Source of the DNA: Pachyseris speciosa
Taxonomy: Eukaryota; Cnidaria; Anthozoa; Scleractinia; Pachyseridae
Assembly: GCA_016490735.1 (NCBI GenBank)
Contig: JAEMWC010001189.1
Coordinates: 170,626 to 234,625, forward strand
Direction: 5' to 3'
DNA: 64,000 nt
Shown here: in pieces, positions 1-11,260 of the stretch
Numbering within the stretch: the stretch's first letter is position 1
Layout of the letters: the number at the start of each line of letters is the position of its first letter
Notes under the pieces: generated by a model
Seen by the model: only the letters and a program-made list of their open reading frames with translations
Told to the model about the DNA's origin: nothing
Database searches by the model: none
Translations under genes and position numbers: made by a program

Positions 1-558
1 CAGTAATGTACTTTTAGTTGTTGCCTGTTATGCTTGCATGATCAGACATGTAAGCTGATCTAACTGCCACAAGCTACTTTTAATGACTGTTGAGTTCGAA
101 ATTCTGATTTGTAGTGACCTATTTATTAGTGAAAGTCTTTTTACTTTGTCTCTATCAGCCTCAAGTTATTTTTTCAGATCAAGTATAAAAAAGGATGTGC
201 TTGGAAAAGGTACACTAAAAAAATATAAATTAAAAATCTTCCAGACATTGTGTTCATTTATAATTGAATACTAAGGGGAAGGGGAGTCTCAAAATTAAAA
301 AAAAAATGGAATTAAACAAGGGTACAACTCTAGTGCCCCCTTCCCCCTATCCTTCAAAATACAATCTTCATAAGTGGGTAACATACAATTTCAATCATTT
401 CAGGACAAAGGGTAAACAGAAAGCACCATAACCCGTGTCAATTACATGTAACCTATACCATGCAGGAATTGGTAGGATCAGGACAAACACTTCAATAAGG
501 GATCGATTGACTACACCTCCAAATCATACAACAAATTCATGCAAAAATTAAATTTCAC
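1..558. other. Left edge, intron of the nuclear receptor gene
   Basis: AT-rich sequence downstream (on the minus strand) of the ligand-binding-domain exon. I looked for the next exon, including the pyrimidine-rich acceptor-like site near 273-290, but the sequence after it stops at once. The missing exons are probably outside the window. Confidence 0.5.
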
Positions 559-1125
559 CTGGATCAGTCAGGAGAATGGTCTTCAAACAGGCAAACTCCA
601 CTTCATCCATAGCAAGTGGTCTAAGCCTCTCCACAACATCTAAAATCATGTCAACAATTTCCTTATTCAGTACACTGTAGCAATCCTCCCTGACGAGAAG
701 CGTGGTACTATTCATGTAAACACATTCTTTGTATGGAATAGACCTATAAATTACTCTGAAGACAATAAGTTCCATGCCACCAGCAGTCAAAAGAGCCATT
801 TGATCCTGCCTACAGAGCTTGTCAAAACCTGGCACAAGTTTGGCCCACTCCACAATCAAATATAGTTCTTTAGTGATTGCATTTGAAAGTCTTGTCAGCA
901 GTCCTTGCTTGCTCTCTTGCACTGCATCATCCAAGATCTTTGACGGTTCACCTGGAGGGATGATGCACGGGCTGCTGCTCATTAAGTTTCCAATGAGTTC
1001 AGAGCAATATGTGACATCAGTTTGAGGTACATCTTCATTTGAGGACACTTGAGCTCCTTGCTCGCATTTTTGTTTCTTCAATGGATAGAATGATCGTCCA
1101 CCGCGCTTCTTTTCTTTCCTTACTC
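559..1125 (-). CDS. Nuclear receptor exon 2: hinge and first half of ligand-binding domain
   Basis: This exon has 567 nt, from the acceptor TACTAG (ending at 1126) to the donor after 559. It encodes the basic C-terminal extension, a Ser/Pro-containing hinge and roughly helices 3-7, ending at LLTDP with one base of the next codon. The frame hits a stop just after the donor, which supports splicing there. Confidence 0.85.
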
Positions 1126-3588
1126 CTAGTAAAACATTAAATGCAAAATAAATATTAGCTCAGAGTGGAACACTAAATGCTGTCAATCAGTGAAAATTGG
1201 AAAAGTGCAGGACCACTCTAGGAATGCTGAACATACATGTATGATGTTATTTTGTGTTGCATGGGGGAAATGAAACCAATAAAAATTAAAAATACTATAA
1301 TTATATTTGCTATTTATGGCAGCTAAACACTGATGTTGTGGACTGTGTTAATAAATTGTTTTCCTGATTGGTTTCCTTATTGGTTCTGCAGGAAGTCAAA
1401 TCTTACTACAAATTGAACATTAATAACATTAATACACTGTAAACCACTCATTCCTCTGTCATTAGTCCTGTACTAGTACATGCACAATGTCACTTCTGCA
1501 CTCCTAATTCTCCTTGGGACAGTTAACTCGGCACAACCACATTTAGGGAACAGTCAACAGGGTGGCTAAACTTCACACTTCCCCTGTCTTTTTTAGCCCC
1601 ACAACCTGACTTCTTCTGCATTACTTCCCACTCCTTGTGAATCACAATAATAATTACTGATTAATACCACTCTGGTAATCATCACAATTGCCATTGCCAT
1701 CGCCATCAATACTACAATGTACAAAAAGTTTCTGCCACCTTTAAAATCCTGGTTCGCACCATCTGCTCTCCTAGCCACCTCTTGGAAACCTCCCACCAGC
1801 ACACACTCCCACCACTGATCCTTGTCCCCAGCCCCCTACCTCTCTCCACACAATTCATTTCCATCAGCATAACATTGATGCAAGTGAATAAACACTCACT
1901 CCAATTACAGCAAAACATTTTGCTATGTCCAGGCGACTACCTTCATTCTCCAAGTTAACATCTCCTAATGTCCACAAGTTACAATACCATTCCCCGCAGG
2001 TTAGTTACCAACCCCTTCTCCCCAGGGCTTACAGCACCTTCCTCCATTTCCAGGGTTACCGAGGCCCATTCTCTCCTGTTTACCATTCATTTGATAATCA
2101 AATGGTCTGGACAACATCGTATATCCACACTCACATGTGGTTTAGTAGTAATTGTGATAGCATTTTTAAAAAGGCCCATTATCCCATTGTCATTGTCAGT
2201 CCTGAAAATGGTGTAATGTTGACTGATGACCTAATGAATAAATACAGAATAGATAAACGTCTCCAATTTCGGATTCCGTTCGGATTGCGGATTGCGGATT
2301 GCTAAATAGTCAATAGCTTGCGAGCAGGCTCTCCAGTTTTTAGTTGCAGCATGAGTGGCTAAATAGTCGACTACAGTCTTGAAATCACACCCTGTCTAGG
2401 ACGGGTCCAGACCCTTTTCAGGACAACTCGCTTGAAATTACATACCCAGTTTAGGGCAGAGGAGCCAAAAACCATACCCTATCCAGCAGCATGTCCCCAT
2501 ATAGGCCATATAGGGGAGTACCCCCCCCACTTGTCTTCCACCAATGTGGCCCGGGTTCGATCCCCGGACTTGACATCGCATGTGGGTTGAGTTTATTGTT
2601 GGTTCTTTTCTCTGCTCTAGCTGAGAGGTTTTTCTCCGGGTACTCCGGCTTTCCCCTCTCCTCAAAAACCAACACTTCTAAATTCCAATTCAATCCAGCA
2701 GAATGCTTGGACGTTTAATACGTATTAAAGCCCCCGGCTCAGGAGATTGGGTAACCACTCCCCACACTAATTAGCTTAAATACATAGATTTGATGTTAAA
2801 GATGAGTATGAGGATCATTGCAGTTGTATTAATACAACTCAAGCAACCAGCTAAGAGAATGCCTAAAAACATTAATTCAGGTGTATAGCCAGGATTCAAA
2901 CCCATGATCTCTATGTTATCAGCACACCACTCTACCTGACTGTGATTAAGTGATCAACCCGCGTATAATGAAATGAATTCAATTGCAGATAACTTAATTA
3001 TTTATAAAATATATATTATTTTGAACTGTAAGATGTTTACAATGGTTTAAATCTTTCAATCGCACTTCAAATATGCTGTAAAATTTATGCATTCTCTGCT
3101 CAAATGCAGTTTAGTTTACTATTGTGCGTGGGAGGCTAAATGAGATTAAGCTTTATATCTTATAGAAGACTTAACCTTATACATCCTGTAATATTTAATG
3201 TATAACTCAATGGTAAACGTTATATATATAGCCAGTTACATAACATGCATGGTTTCATCTCGTCTAGTAGACATTACCGGATTACTGCAGATGATTTTCG
3301 AATTGAAACCCTTGCAACAATAGTTAGAAATAAAATACCTTCAGCGACCATTCCAACCATAAAGCACTTTTTCAGCCTGCAGGCCTGGCATTTGGCTCGG
3401 GACTGTTTATCGACCGGGCAGTCGTCAGTTGATTTCGCACATTCGTATTTTTCAAGCAAATCTTTCTGTACCGTTCTTTTGAAGAAACTTTTACATCCCT
3501 CGCAAGTGTTTGCACCATAATGGTAGCCAGAAGAGTTGTCGTTGCATACAGCACACCACTTTTCGCTTTCATCGTCCGTCTTTGACAT
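559..3588 (-). CDS. NR3-like (estrogen receptor/ERR-related) nuclear receptor, 5' part of the gene
   Basis: Two exons on the minus strand, 3588-3339 and 1125-559, join in phase (GAA G|GA GTA) and give 272 codons of a ligand-regulated transcription factor that would act in the nucleus. The ATG at 3588 leaves a short N-terminus. Residues 12-75 form a two-finger DNA-binding domain with Cys 12, 15, 29, 32 and Cys 50, 57, 67, 70; the P-box reads [11 protein letters not shown] basic extension ([11 protein letters not shown], 84-94) matches the NR3 style. The ligand-binding domain starts near 145: [16 protein letters not shown], then DQMALL, then YRSIPY as in ERR. Glu170 and Arg211 align with the A-ring-binding Glu353 and Arg394 of human ER-alpha. 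Oddities are Ser instead of Ala in the P-box, one extra residue between Cys50 and Cys57, and a longer inter-finger linker. The exon ends at a GTGAAA donor, so helices 8-12 lie beyond the left edge. The family call rests on motif reading; a divergent NR1 or NR2 member is the alternative. Confidence 0.85.
1126..3338 (-). other. Intron 1 of the nuclear receptor gene
   Basis: A 2.2-kb intron with GT-AG ends. It holds a tRNA-derived SINE near 2530-2720; no other conserved coding signal was seen. Confidence 0.8.
2530..2722 (+). mobile_element. tRNA-derived SINE, copy 1
   Basis: Contains a B-box (GGTTCGATCCCCGG) and the family body TTTTCTCCGGGTACTCCGG followed by a CCCCTCTCC...AAAACCAACACTTC segment shared with copies at 23.83-24.15 kb and 41.37-41.60 kb. 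The A-box part is degraded. It lies in the nuclear receptor intron. Confidence 0.7.
3339..3588 (-). CDS. Nuclear receptor exon 1: DNA-binding domain
   Basis: This exon has 250 nt, from the ATG at 3588 to the donor GGTATT at 3338. It encodes both C4 zinc fingers and ends in phase 1 within the GMVAEG segment. The reading frame stays open upstream of the ATG to about 3642 but has no ATG there. Confidence 0.88.
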
Positions 3589-3831
3589 TTTCACACGTTT
3601 TTTAATAGCACCAAAGGCTTGCACCAGATGCCCGATTGCCAACTTTGCAGGAAGCCATCAGACTGCCCACAGCAAGAGAGGCGCGAAGGAGCTTTTACGG
3701 CATTGCCATATGCTTTGAAGGAAACTACCGAGAGCTTGATTAAGACATTTCACGAGTTCTCTACCGATCTTGTTTAAAGTTCAGTTTCCCAGAACAGCCA
3801 GCGATCGAATTACGCAAGGAATAAAACATAA

Positions 3832-3839
3832 TGACGTCA
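3832..3839. promoter_or_regulatory. CRE-like palindrome TGACGTCA in the shared promoter region
   Basis: A perfect TGACGTCA palindrome lies between the divergent start codons at 3588 (minus) and 4187 (plus), a gap of about 600 bp. It would suit a CREB/ATF-type factor. Function is inferred from motif and position only. Confidence 0.35.
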
Positions 3840-4186
3840 TTCTATTCTTTTCCTCTTTGTCACACAACGCCGAAAAACAGAGCACTGTATATTTAAAACT
3901 GAGGTACATTGTAGGCTAAAGAAACGATAAACATATGCGAATAAAAACTGAAAAAAACGCATCGAATGATGTTTTCCTGGTTCTTGACCTTGCATTGTCA
4001 GCCGTCAAAGAATCAAGCCCTTTATTTTTGTTTTACATTTGTAAATCGGTCGCGTGACCAGTTCCGTTCACCTTGGACTTTTCTTACATTGGTTCCCAGG
4101 CTTCTTCAGTGATGTTGCATTTATGTCACATGACGGTCATCCACTCTCCGTTGTCAAACGTTTTCGTTTCACAGTGCCCTAAAATC

Positions 4187-4557
4187 ATGAGTACAAATTA
4201 CTTTCAACGTCTTATCTTATGTATAGCCCTTCTTGTCGTTTGTACAAACAGGGTCAGAGCTGGATATGCTGAAAAATATGAACCTACCTGGGAAAGCTTA
4301 GATCGCAGACCAATACCATACTGGTATGACGAAGCAAAGTTTGGAATTCTTATGCACTGGGGACTTTATTCTGTTCCAAGTTTTGGAGACGAATGGTTTT
4401 GGTATTTTTGGAAAGGCGAAAACCAATCATCCTACGTGAATTTTATGGAAAAGAACTACCCGCCTGGATTTTCCTACGCAGAGTTTGGTCCAAAGTTCAC
4501 CGCAGAATTCTTCAATCCAGATGAATTTGCCGAACTTGTGTCTAAATCTGGGGCGAG
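4187..4557 (+). CDS. FUCA1: Fucosidase exon 1
   Basis: Signal peptide and N-terminal part of the catalytic barrel, through [19 protein letters not shown]. The donor is AG|GTAAAT. Confidence 0.95.
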
Positions 4558-7500
4558 GTAAATTTAGCTCTTTCCTCCATTTGTAAGTGACGCATACGCC
4601 TATATTTTCTGAACAAAGTTGTGTTTATAAATAATTGTGTGACTGAAGTGCTGAAAGAAGCCATTTTGACTGGTGCAGGTGGTGTTAGTGATTGGTGCAT
4701 TTTGAAACTTGCGAATGATTGGTGGATTTCGATCTTCATTAGGTGCGGTTACACTAGACCTGTGGGGAACCTTGGGGTAAGCTGGCTTGGGTTCGGTTTA
4801 CTCTGGGTTTTGGGCGACTTCCTGTTTGCGGTTACACTAATTACTCAAGGGGGAGGTAAAACAACACTCCCTGCATCTGAGAAACACTGTGATTGGTTGA
4901 GCCACTTTGGGATCTCCATAAACCAATAAGCTTACACCTGGAACTCTGTCATGGGCAATTCTTTTGTTCTTTTGACGAATCCATGACATTACCCAACTAG
5001 TTTATCCAGTACTTCAAGAGGCTATAAACCATCCAAGGCAGATAATTATTTTGATTCAACCTGGTAACTTACCTAGGAGGCCCTGTTAGGGTAAAATTGT
5101 GACGGGTGACACAGCTCTAAAACAGCTACATGAAGGAGCTGAAATGACGCTGAATGACAAGATTGTCACATGAAATGATGACAGCAACAAAGAGAAAAGC
5201 AAAATGGACAACATCAGCTTTTTTTTAGATTAGACAGCAACTTCAGGCATTCGTACAGAAGCAATTGTATTTTGCAAAGTGAAACATAACCTTGACGGCA
5301 GATTTACTCTTCTAGTAGGTCTTTTGTCTTAATTTCCATCTTTGACTTTTCAGGGCTATTCAATTTAATTGACAATATATCTAATGATAAAGGGAAGGAT
5401 AGAATGTTTTGGAATCTTTTAATTACAAGAAAACAGTTCCGGACTAAACATCTCAGATATTGATATCAGAGGCTCTGGACAAAATTCCGACGGCGAACCT
5501 TCCCAAATTTTGACATGAAAGGGTTTCAAACTCAGACCGGGGACATAAAGATCCCCCCCACCCTCCCACCTCAACAGGGCCTCACCTACAGTCTGTGGAG
5601 TTTACGCACTGTCTGTAGGCATGTCACAGTCCATTTGAATAGCAAATACATGTATCCTCAAAGCTTCAAGTGCTTCCGCAATGTGCTGTGTGCATCACAC
5701 TCTTCTCAGCTCACTGACATGCAAGATGCAATGTAACTCTTGGCCAAACCTAATCCAACAGTAACTTTCTTAAACCTCAGATACTATGTTTTGACCACCA
5801 AACATCATGATGGTTGGACCAACTGGAAATCCAATGTGTCTTGGAATTATAATGCTGTTGATACTGGACCACACATCGACCTTGTAGGTGAGTGCAATAA
5901 ATATTAATAAATTAATTAATAAATAAAATAAAAATTAATATGTGATGTCTAGATGTTATAGTTATTTGACTTGATAATTGGGCACAGGGCTAGTAACATT
6001 CAGCTTAGATACTGAAATTTACGTTACTCACTGGGACCCATCATTATTTACAACGAGGGACATGGGGAGGAGATAAAACAAAAGTAGTGTAGGTTGGACA
6101 CTTCTTATTTTAAGTGCAGCTTTAAATTAATGGTTCTTGTCATTCTTCTTCGTACAGATAGATAAGATGGAGAGGGGTTACACTGCATTGCACTTGTTAA
6201 TAAAATTAATTATAATTTATTGTTAATTCAAAATTCTGTCTTTGTTTTAACTTTTCATGTGCATATGTGATTATAATTTATTATTTTCCTTAACAGCTGC
6301 TCTTGCCAAGGCCTTTAAACCAAAAACAAATGTCCATTTTGGCCTGTACTTTTCGCTGTTTGAATGGTTTCATCCTTTGTACTTAAAGGACCAACAAAAC
6401 CAATATCACACTCAAGAATATGTGAAGGTAAGTCCTGCGATTCTTGCTTGCTGAAAATTGGCTGTCCAATGGACAGCTGGATGACTGCCTGGTTAAGAGC
6501 TTGCCGTAACCATTCACCTCAAATGTGCCAGGTGTGTCCTGGCTACCTTTTTGGCCCCAATAGATGTCAATAGGGGCCTTAAGATTGGAGTACGAGATCA
6601 AAAGCAAGAGCGAGTATGACTTTCGAACTTCAAACCACCTCCACTGATCCCTCACTCTTCCTTATTGCTTTATAATAGCAGATAAGGAGATACTACCAAG
6701 CATTTTGCCAAAAAAACACCTTTTGAAACTCATCAAGCCATTTTCTGGCCAGATTCTAGCCAAAAAGAACCAAAACTGCCCAAAAATGTGTTTGCTGGTG
6801 GAGTTAATCGTTCCCTTCTGTTCCTGATGCTTAATATTAGCTTTCCAAGATCGGGCATGTGCAGAAAACAAAATTTCGAGATGGTTTTTGGGTTGAAAAG
6901 TTTAACCGCCCCCTCTCCTTCTGCCTTTCACTTTCTCTCCTCCCCTTTTCTTTCACTTTTCTTGCATGTCACTTTCTGTTTCTTGTGCTGGGCATTTTCT
7001 GGGCTTCTTTTGGTGGGAAAAGATTTGTGGAAAACTTTTAGTGATCATAGGATTAGGTGGAAGGAAGTGCAGGTGGGTAGTGGAACAAGATTTCAGCACA
7101 ACATCACTTGGTTTTGTCGCGTTTTCTCCAGCCTGTTTGACATAATCATGCTTATTTTGGCTGGCACGGGTGCCAATGGGTTAATGAAGTGATTCTTTAA
7201 GCACACAAAATAGATATTGAAAAGTGGTACTGATACTCAATCTCGTACTCGTACTCAAACCTAAAGGTCATGTACATGAAGGGTAATCTCAGACTACATA
7301 ATTTACTTACATGTAATTATGTAGATTCTAAATTTCAGGATTTTCAGAGTTTTGATCATCCTTTATTTGGTCTTGTTTGAACCAGTGACTGTGATTTATC
7401 TTTTTGTTGCTATTAACTATACACCCCTGTATGTAACTTATTTTTTTTGTAATTTTAAGTAAGTTTATTTATAATAACCAGAGTAGCCCATTCAGCTATG

Positions 7501-10500
7501 AAGCTGGTATTCATAGGGGCCTTGGGAAATAAAGAAATGTACAATTTGAAATGTTCTTAAATTATTTACACCCTATTTACTAACTGTATAATGTATTTTG
7601 GTTCAGGCCATATCCCAGCCTCAAATTTATGACCTTATCAATACATACAAGCCTGATGTGCTGTGGACTGATGGAGACTGGGAGGCAAGTTCAGACTACT
7701 GGATGAGCAAGGAGTTTCTGGCATGGCTTTACAATGACAGGTAATTAAAGGGCCCACTGCAAAAAGGGAGCAAGTGACTATTGGTTTTAAAACCCTATGT
7801 AATTGCTGAGAATATCCTAGAGATTGCACGACACACACGATCTTCAACAACCACAGGGGTTGCGTGGTGCAAGGTGGTAGACAATTTGAACTCCACTCGG
7901 ATAGAATGATAAAGAAACTATTTAATCACAGTTCAAAGTTCCTGGATGCACATTACATCGACTCCTAGATTTAGCGATGATAGGTAGACGATAACGGTAG
8001 CCGTGGTAGCAATAGAAGTAGTAACAGTAGTAGCAGAAGTTGAAATAGTAGGTTCGAACTGAAATGCGATAGTTAAAAATACATTCTATTTTAGGTAATA
8101 ACCCTTTTAGCAACAATGACATGCAACATACATTAAAACATGATAACTGATACTTAATTTCAGTAGAATTTAAAGATACCAACATAACTCACAATAACAT
8201 AGTGTACTCAAACAAAACTGAATATATCGATAAAGCACCATATGAGGTTGAATTGAATCACGATATAAATTGAAAGAAACAAATTCGTACATCGTGTAAA
8301 TCCATTGACTTGAGACAATAGCGTGACAATAAGATCTTGTGTAATTAATGTCAACACAATGCACTAGAAACTAATGATTATCTTGTAACATAAACACTGA
8401 TATTTCGCGGCGAAGCTAGAGAAACCTAGTAAAAATGAAACATAAACTTACTTTGGTTGACGACTCGCACCCAAAAGGTACATGTACATGTAGCAGAATA
8501 CAATGGAAAATAGCGGGTAGCTGATCCTGTATGATCATAGCACGGTACTTGCAAGGTGACTTGTGTTTTTCCGCTTTCCGCGAGTCACTTTGATAACACA
8601 CGTGTATCTGCATATGCTTAGGGCATTTCCAAATACACGTGCAGTTATGATCGAAAATCATGTAATGTATTCATATCCAATGAACTGAAACTACATGTAG
8701 TTTACATGCAAGGCTTAAAATTTACAGGGAATAAGGGAAGTCCTCAGCAAAGTCTCTGCTTCATGCTACATGCAGTCATCCAGTTCAATATGCATACTGT
8801 ACATCAATAAAAACAAGCAAAAACTAAAGTGAGGCAAGCTGAATAAATTAAAATTATAAAATACATCAAAGGCAGTTATTGCAATGGCAGTGGGCAAAAT
8901 CTATCTTCTTTAGGAGTTTTGAAAAAAAAAATCCAATTCATTCTTTATAAGTGATGGCAGCCGGTTCCAAGTACAAGTACGAGAGATAATTCAATAACTA
9001 ATAACCTTGTTTCATTTTCATTGATATAGTTATCATACATACTTTACTACTTTTAACGTTCCTATTTTTCTAATAGCCCTGTGAGAGAGACAGTAGTTGT
9101 CAACGACAGGTGGGGGAATGACTCCCGTTATCAGCATGGTGGAGTGATGACTGATCCAGACCGTTTTAATCCCAGTGAGTTACATGCTGTATGTTGTACA
9201 TGTTAGGTTTCACTTTGATTATTTTTCGTTTATATGTGGGTAGCCTTAGAGGGATCCACTGTAATTGGCTAAACTGTAGTGGTCTCCCTGCCATATTATT
9301 TCATGTATTAATACTGTAATATTGTATTCTAGTTAGGCAAAGCTAAAAAGTGTATACATGTAGTGTTTAAAAGCAGCGTGCACAAAATTCTTTCTTGTTT
9401 ATTGCCAGTTTCTGAAAAATATAATTGGTTTGCAAACCCAATGGTTTTAATGGCACTCAAACTTAGAACACAATTTTGTATTACAGAAACTTTGCAGAAG
9501 AGAAAATGGGAAGATGCCACAAGCATTGACAAGAGGTCTTGGGGATACAGACGAAATGCCAATATTGAAGACTACTACAGCACATATGAACTTATCACTC
9601 TCCTTGTGCAGGCAGTGAGGTGAGAAATAAAATATTTAATATATAGATTATTGAAGTTAAGATGGATCATCATTACCAATCTTTACGAGTTGTTACCTTC
9701 ATAGTGTTATAACAAACAAATTCGTAATCATTGCTGAACAAGTGATCAGTTTTTTTCTACTTGTTTTTAACAAGCTTAAGTGTTGCTATGGTAACCTGTT
9801 ATGTTGAAAACAGTTTCATAACTTGTTCACCCATGATTGGGCATTAATTTCTGTGATGCTCCTGCGATGGTACAATGTAGTAACTTAAAAAGTTTGGTAG
9901 CAATGATCCGTCAAAATAAAAGTGCTGGAAACCAGTTTGAGCCGCCACCAGTTAAAACTATGTGTTAGGCTGTGTAGAATAAATGACACTGTAAGTTACT
10001 GACATGCACTATTCACCATTTATTTGCCCAAGCAGACTTATAATATTGTTTTAGTATAAACAAAATAATAATAATGTCAACGACACTGACAGCTGTGATA
10101 ATTTTTAGTTTGGCGTGGTTTTAATGTTCATAAGTTTGCTCAACCATGACTTTGGGTGTTGGAAACCATAATTATACCTGTGTAACTACGACAGTACATG
10201 TACATTGCTTGAATTGAGAATAACAAAGGATAAGATTAAAACGAACATTAACTTCAGTAAAGCATTCATTTTGCCACAATTGCTTTTATGACGTAACAAC
10301 TGTAAGTTTTCTTGGTGTGAAATTTCCTTCAGTTGTGGTGGAAACCTACTCCTTAACATCGGTCCAACCAAAGAAGGCACCATAGCACCAGTATTCCAGG
10401 AACGGCTCCTTCAAATGGGAGAATGGCTGAAATTAAACGGTGAGGCAATATACTCCTCAAGGCCCTGGAGAGCTCAGAATGACACAGTGGCTCCTGATGT

Positions 10501-11087
10501 GTGGTAAGCTCGAAACTGCAAAAGAGTCTTAGGTGTAATGTGTGGTACAAAAGTAGCTGTATCCAGTCACTTTCATGTATAGTAACGTACAGTATCAAAC
10601 ACAAGAAAAAGTGAAGATGGTTTAGCTGCATGGGTCAACATTGAACATAGTGACAGAATAAATTATGTCAGTTTGTACAAGAGAGTTCTTCAAACAAGAC
10701 ACCATTGCATTGGGCAAATTCCACTCGCTCAGCCCGTTATATACTAGATAGTTGATGGGGCCTGTATCTTCAAGTTGCATCAGATTGTTCTACAATTATT
10801 TTTCTCATCAGATTTTTTTTTTTTCATCTTTCAGGTACACTACAAAGTACACAAAACCAGAATTCCTGGCCTACGCTATCATTGTTAACAAGTTCCCAAC
10901 CACACCCACTATAATGTTGGGCGAACCAGTCACAACTAACAACACAGTCGTCACTATGCTTGGAGTGGAAAAAGAGTTTAAATGGAGCCCAGCTTCTGAC
11001 AAAGGAGGCATTGAGATCTACATTCCACCATACTTCCAGCTACCCTATTTTTATGCCTGGGTTTTTAAGCTGGAAAATGTCATCTAA
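4187..11087 (+). CDS. FUCA1: Tissue (lysosomal-type) alpha-L-fucosidase, GH29, eight exons
   Basis: Exons 4187-4557, 5781-5887, 6297-6427, 7607-7740, 9077-9174, 9487-9619, 10333-10503 and 10835-11087 join with consistent phases (2,1,0,2,1,2,2) into 1398 nt: 465 residues plus TAA, the size of human FUCA1. The enzyme hydrolyses terminal alpha-L-fucose from glycoconjugates, in lysosomes or secreted. A hydrophobic signal peptide ends near residue 25 ([17 protein letters not shown]). The substrate pocket shows HWG at 57-59 and KHHDGW at 131-136. Asp225 in LWTDGDWE is the GH29 nucleophile and Glu289 in KWEDATSID the acid/base; both coincide with the human numbering as I recall it. The C-terminal beta-sandwich begins around [10 protein letters not shown]. 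Sequons NQS, NDS and NDT are present. The frame from 4073 is open upstream, but the ATG at 4187 is the one directly before the signal peptide. FUCA1 and FUCA2 cannot be separated here. Confidence 0.96.
4558..5780 (+). other. FUCA1: Fucosidase intron 1
   Basis: A 1.2-kb intron. The phrase GCGGTTACACTA occurs twice near 4744 and 4829, and no coding signal was seen. The remaining introns are 5888-6296, 6428-7606, 7741-9076, 9175-9486, 9620-10332 and 10504-10834. Confidence 0.75.
5781..5887 (+). CDS. FUCA1: Fucosidase exon 2
   Basis: Encodes [15 protein letters not shown]...[10 protein letters not shown], which carries the conserved pocket histidines. The acceptor is CCTCAG and the donor G|GTGAGT. 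Confidence 0.95.
6297..6427 (+). CDS. FUCA1: Fucosidase exon 3
   Basis: Encodes [18 protein letters not shown], matching the GLYHSLLEWFHPLY block of vertebrate fucosidases. The donor is AAG|GTAAGT. Confidence 0.95.
6573..7265. mobile_element. Probable old MITE in fucosidase intron 3
   Basis: Loosely inverted ends rich in GAGTACGAG lie at 6573-6610 (GATTGGAGTACGAG) and 7228-7262 (CTCGTACTCGTACTCAAACC). The copy is degraded and its boundaries are approximate. Confidence 0.35.
7157..7186 (-). mobile_element. Orphan terminal repeat of a TTAA-type element
   Basis: GGCACGGGTGCCAATGGG followed by TTAA is the reverse complement of the left end of the element at 16705. No matching partner end was found in this intron. 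Confidence 0.5.
7607..7740 (+). CDS. FUCA1: Fucosidase exon 4 (nucleophile)
   Basis: Encodes [12 protein letters not shown] with the nucleophile Asp225, then FLAWLYNDS. The acceptor is GGTTCAG and the donor CAG|GTAATT. Confidence 0.95.
7741..9076 (+). other. FUCA1: Fucosidase intron 4
   Basis: The largest intron of the gene, about 1.3 kb. AT-rich, with no convincing repeat or coding signal. Confidence 0.75.
9077..9174 (+). CDS. FUCA1: Fucosidase exon 5
   Basis: Encodes [22 protein letters not shown]; the VVNDRWG block is typical of GH29. The donor is A|GTGAGT. Confidence 0.93.
9487..9619 (+). CDS. FUCA1: Fucosidase exon 6 (acid/base)
   Basis: Encodes [19 protein letters not shown] with Glu289 as the likely acid/base. 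The acceptor is ATTACAG and the donor AG|GTGAGA. Confidence 0.95.
10333..10503 (+). CDS. FUCA1: Fucosidase exon 7
   Basis: Encodes [19 protein letters not shown]...[20 protein letters not shown], the end of the catalytic domain. The acceptor is TCCTTCAG and the donor TG|GTAAGC. Confidence 0.95.
10835..11087 (+). CDS. FUCA1: Fucosidase exon 8 and stop
   Basis: The C-terminal beta-sandwich, including [15 protein letters not shown] and [10 protein letters not shown] segments, ends at FAWVFKLE-type sequence (read here as [11 protein letters not shown]) and TAA. Confidence 0.94.
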
Positions 11088-11254
11088 CTCTAGCAAATTT
11101 AATGTACAAACAGTACATTTACAATGTACGTACAATTGTTCACAGTCATAGTTATTTGTAGTTGTAGTGCCGTCGCAATGTCGCCATGTAGTATAATTAT
11201 GAGTACATGCGGGAATTCTGATCTTGAAGTTCGTAGTAAATTCCTTGGAAAGGA

Positions 11255-11260
11255 AATAAA
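11255..11260 (+). terminator. Polyadenylation signal AATAAA for the fucosidase
   Basis: A canonical AATAAA 168 nt after the stop codon, the first one downstream in sense orientation. Confidence 0.45.

Noticed and set aside
1925..2305. 126-codon plus-strand open frame in the receptor intron
   Set aside because: No motif, no splice logic, and low-complexity composition.
4073..4186. Upstream start for the fucosidase at 4073
   Set aside because: It would place 38 non-hydrophobic residues before the signal peptide; the ATG at 4187 directly precedes the hydrophobic core.
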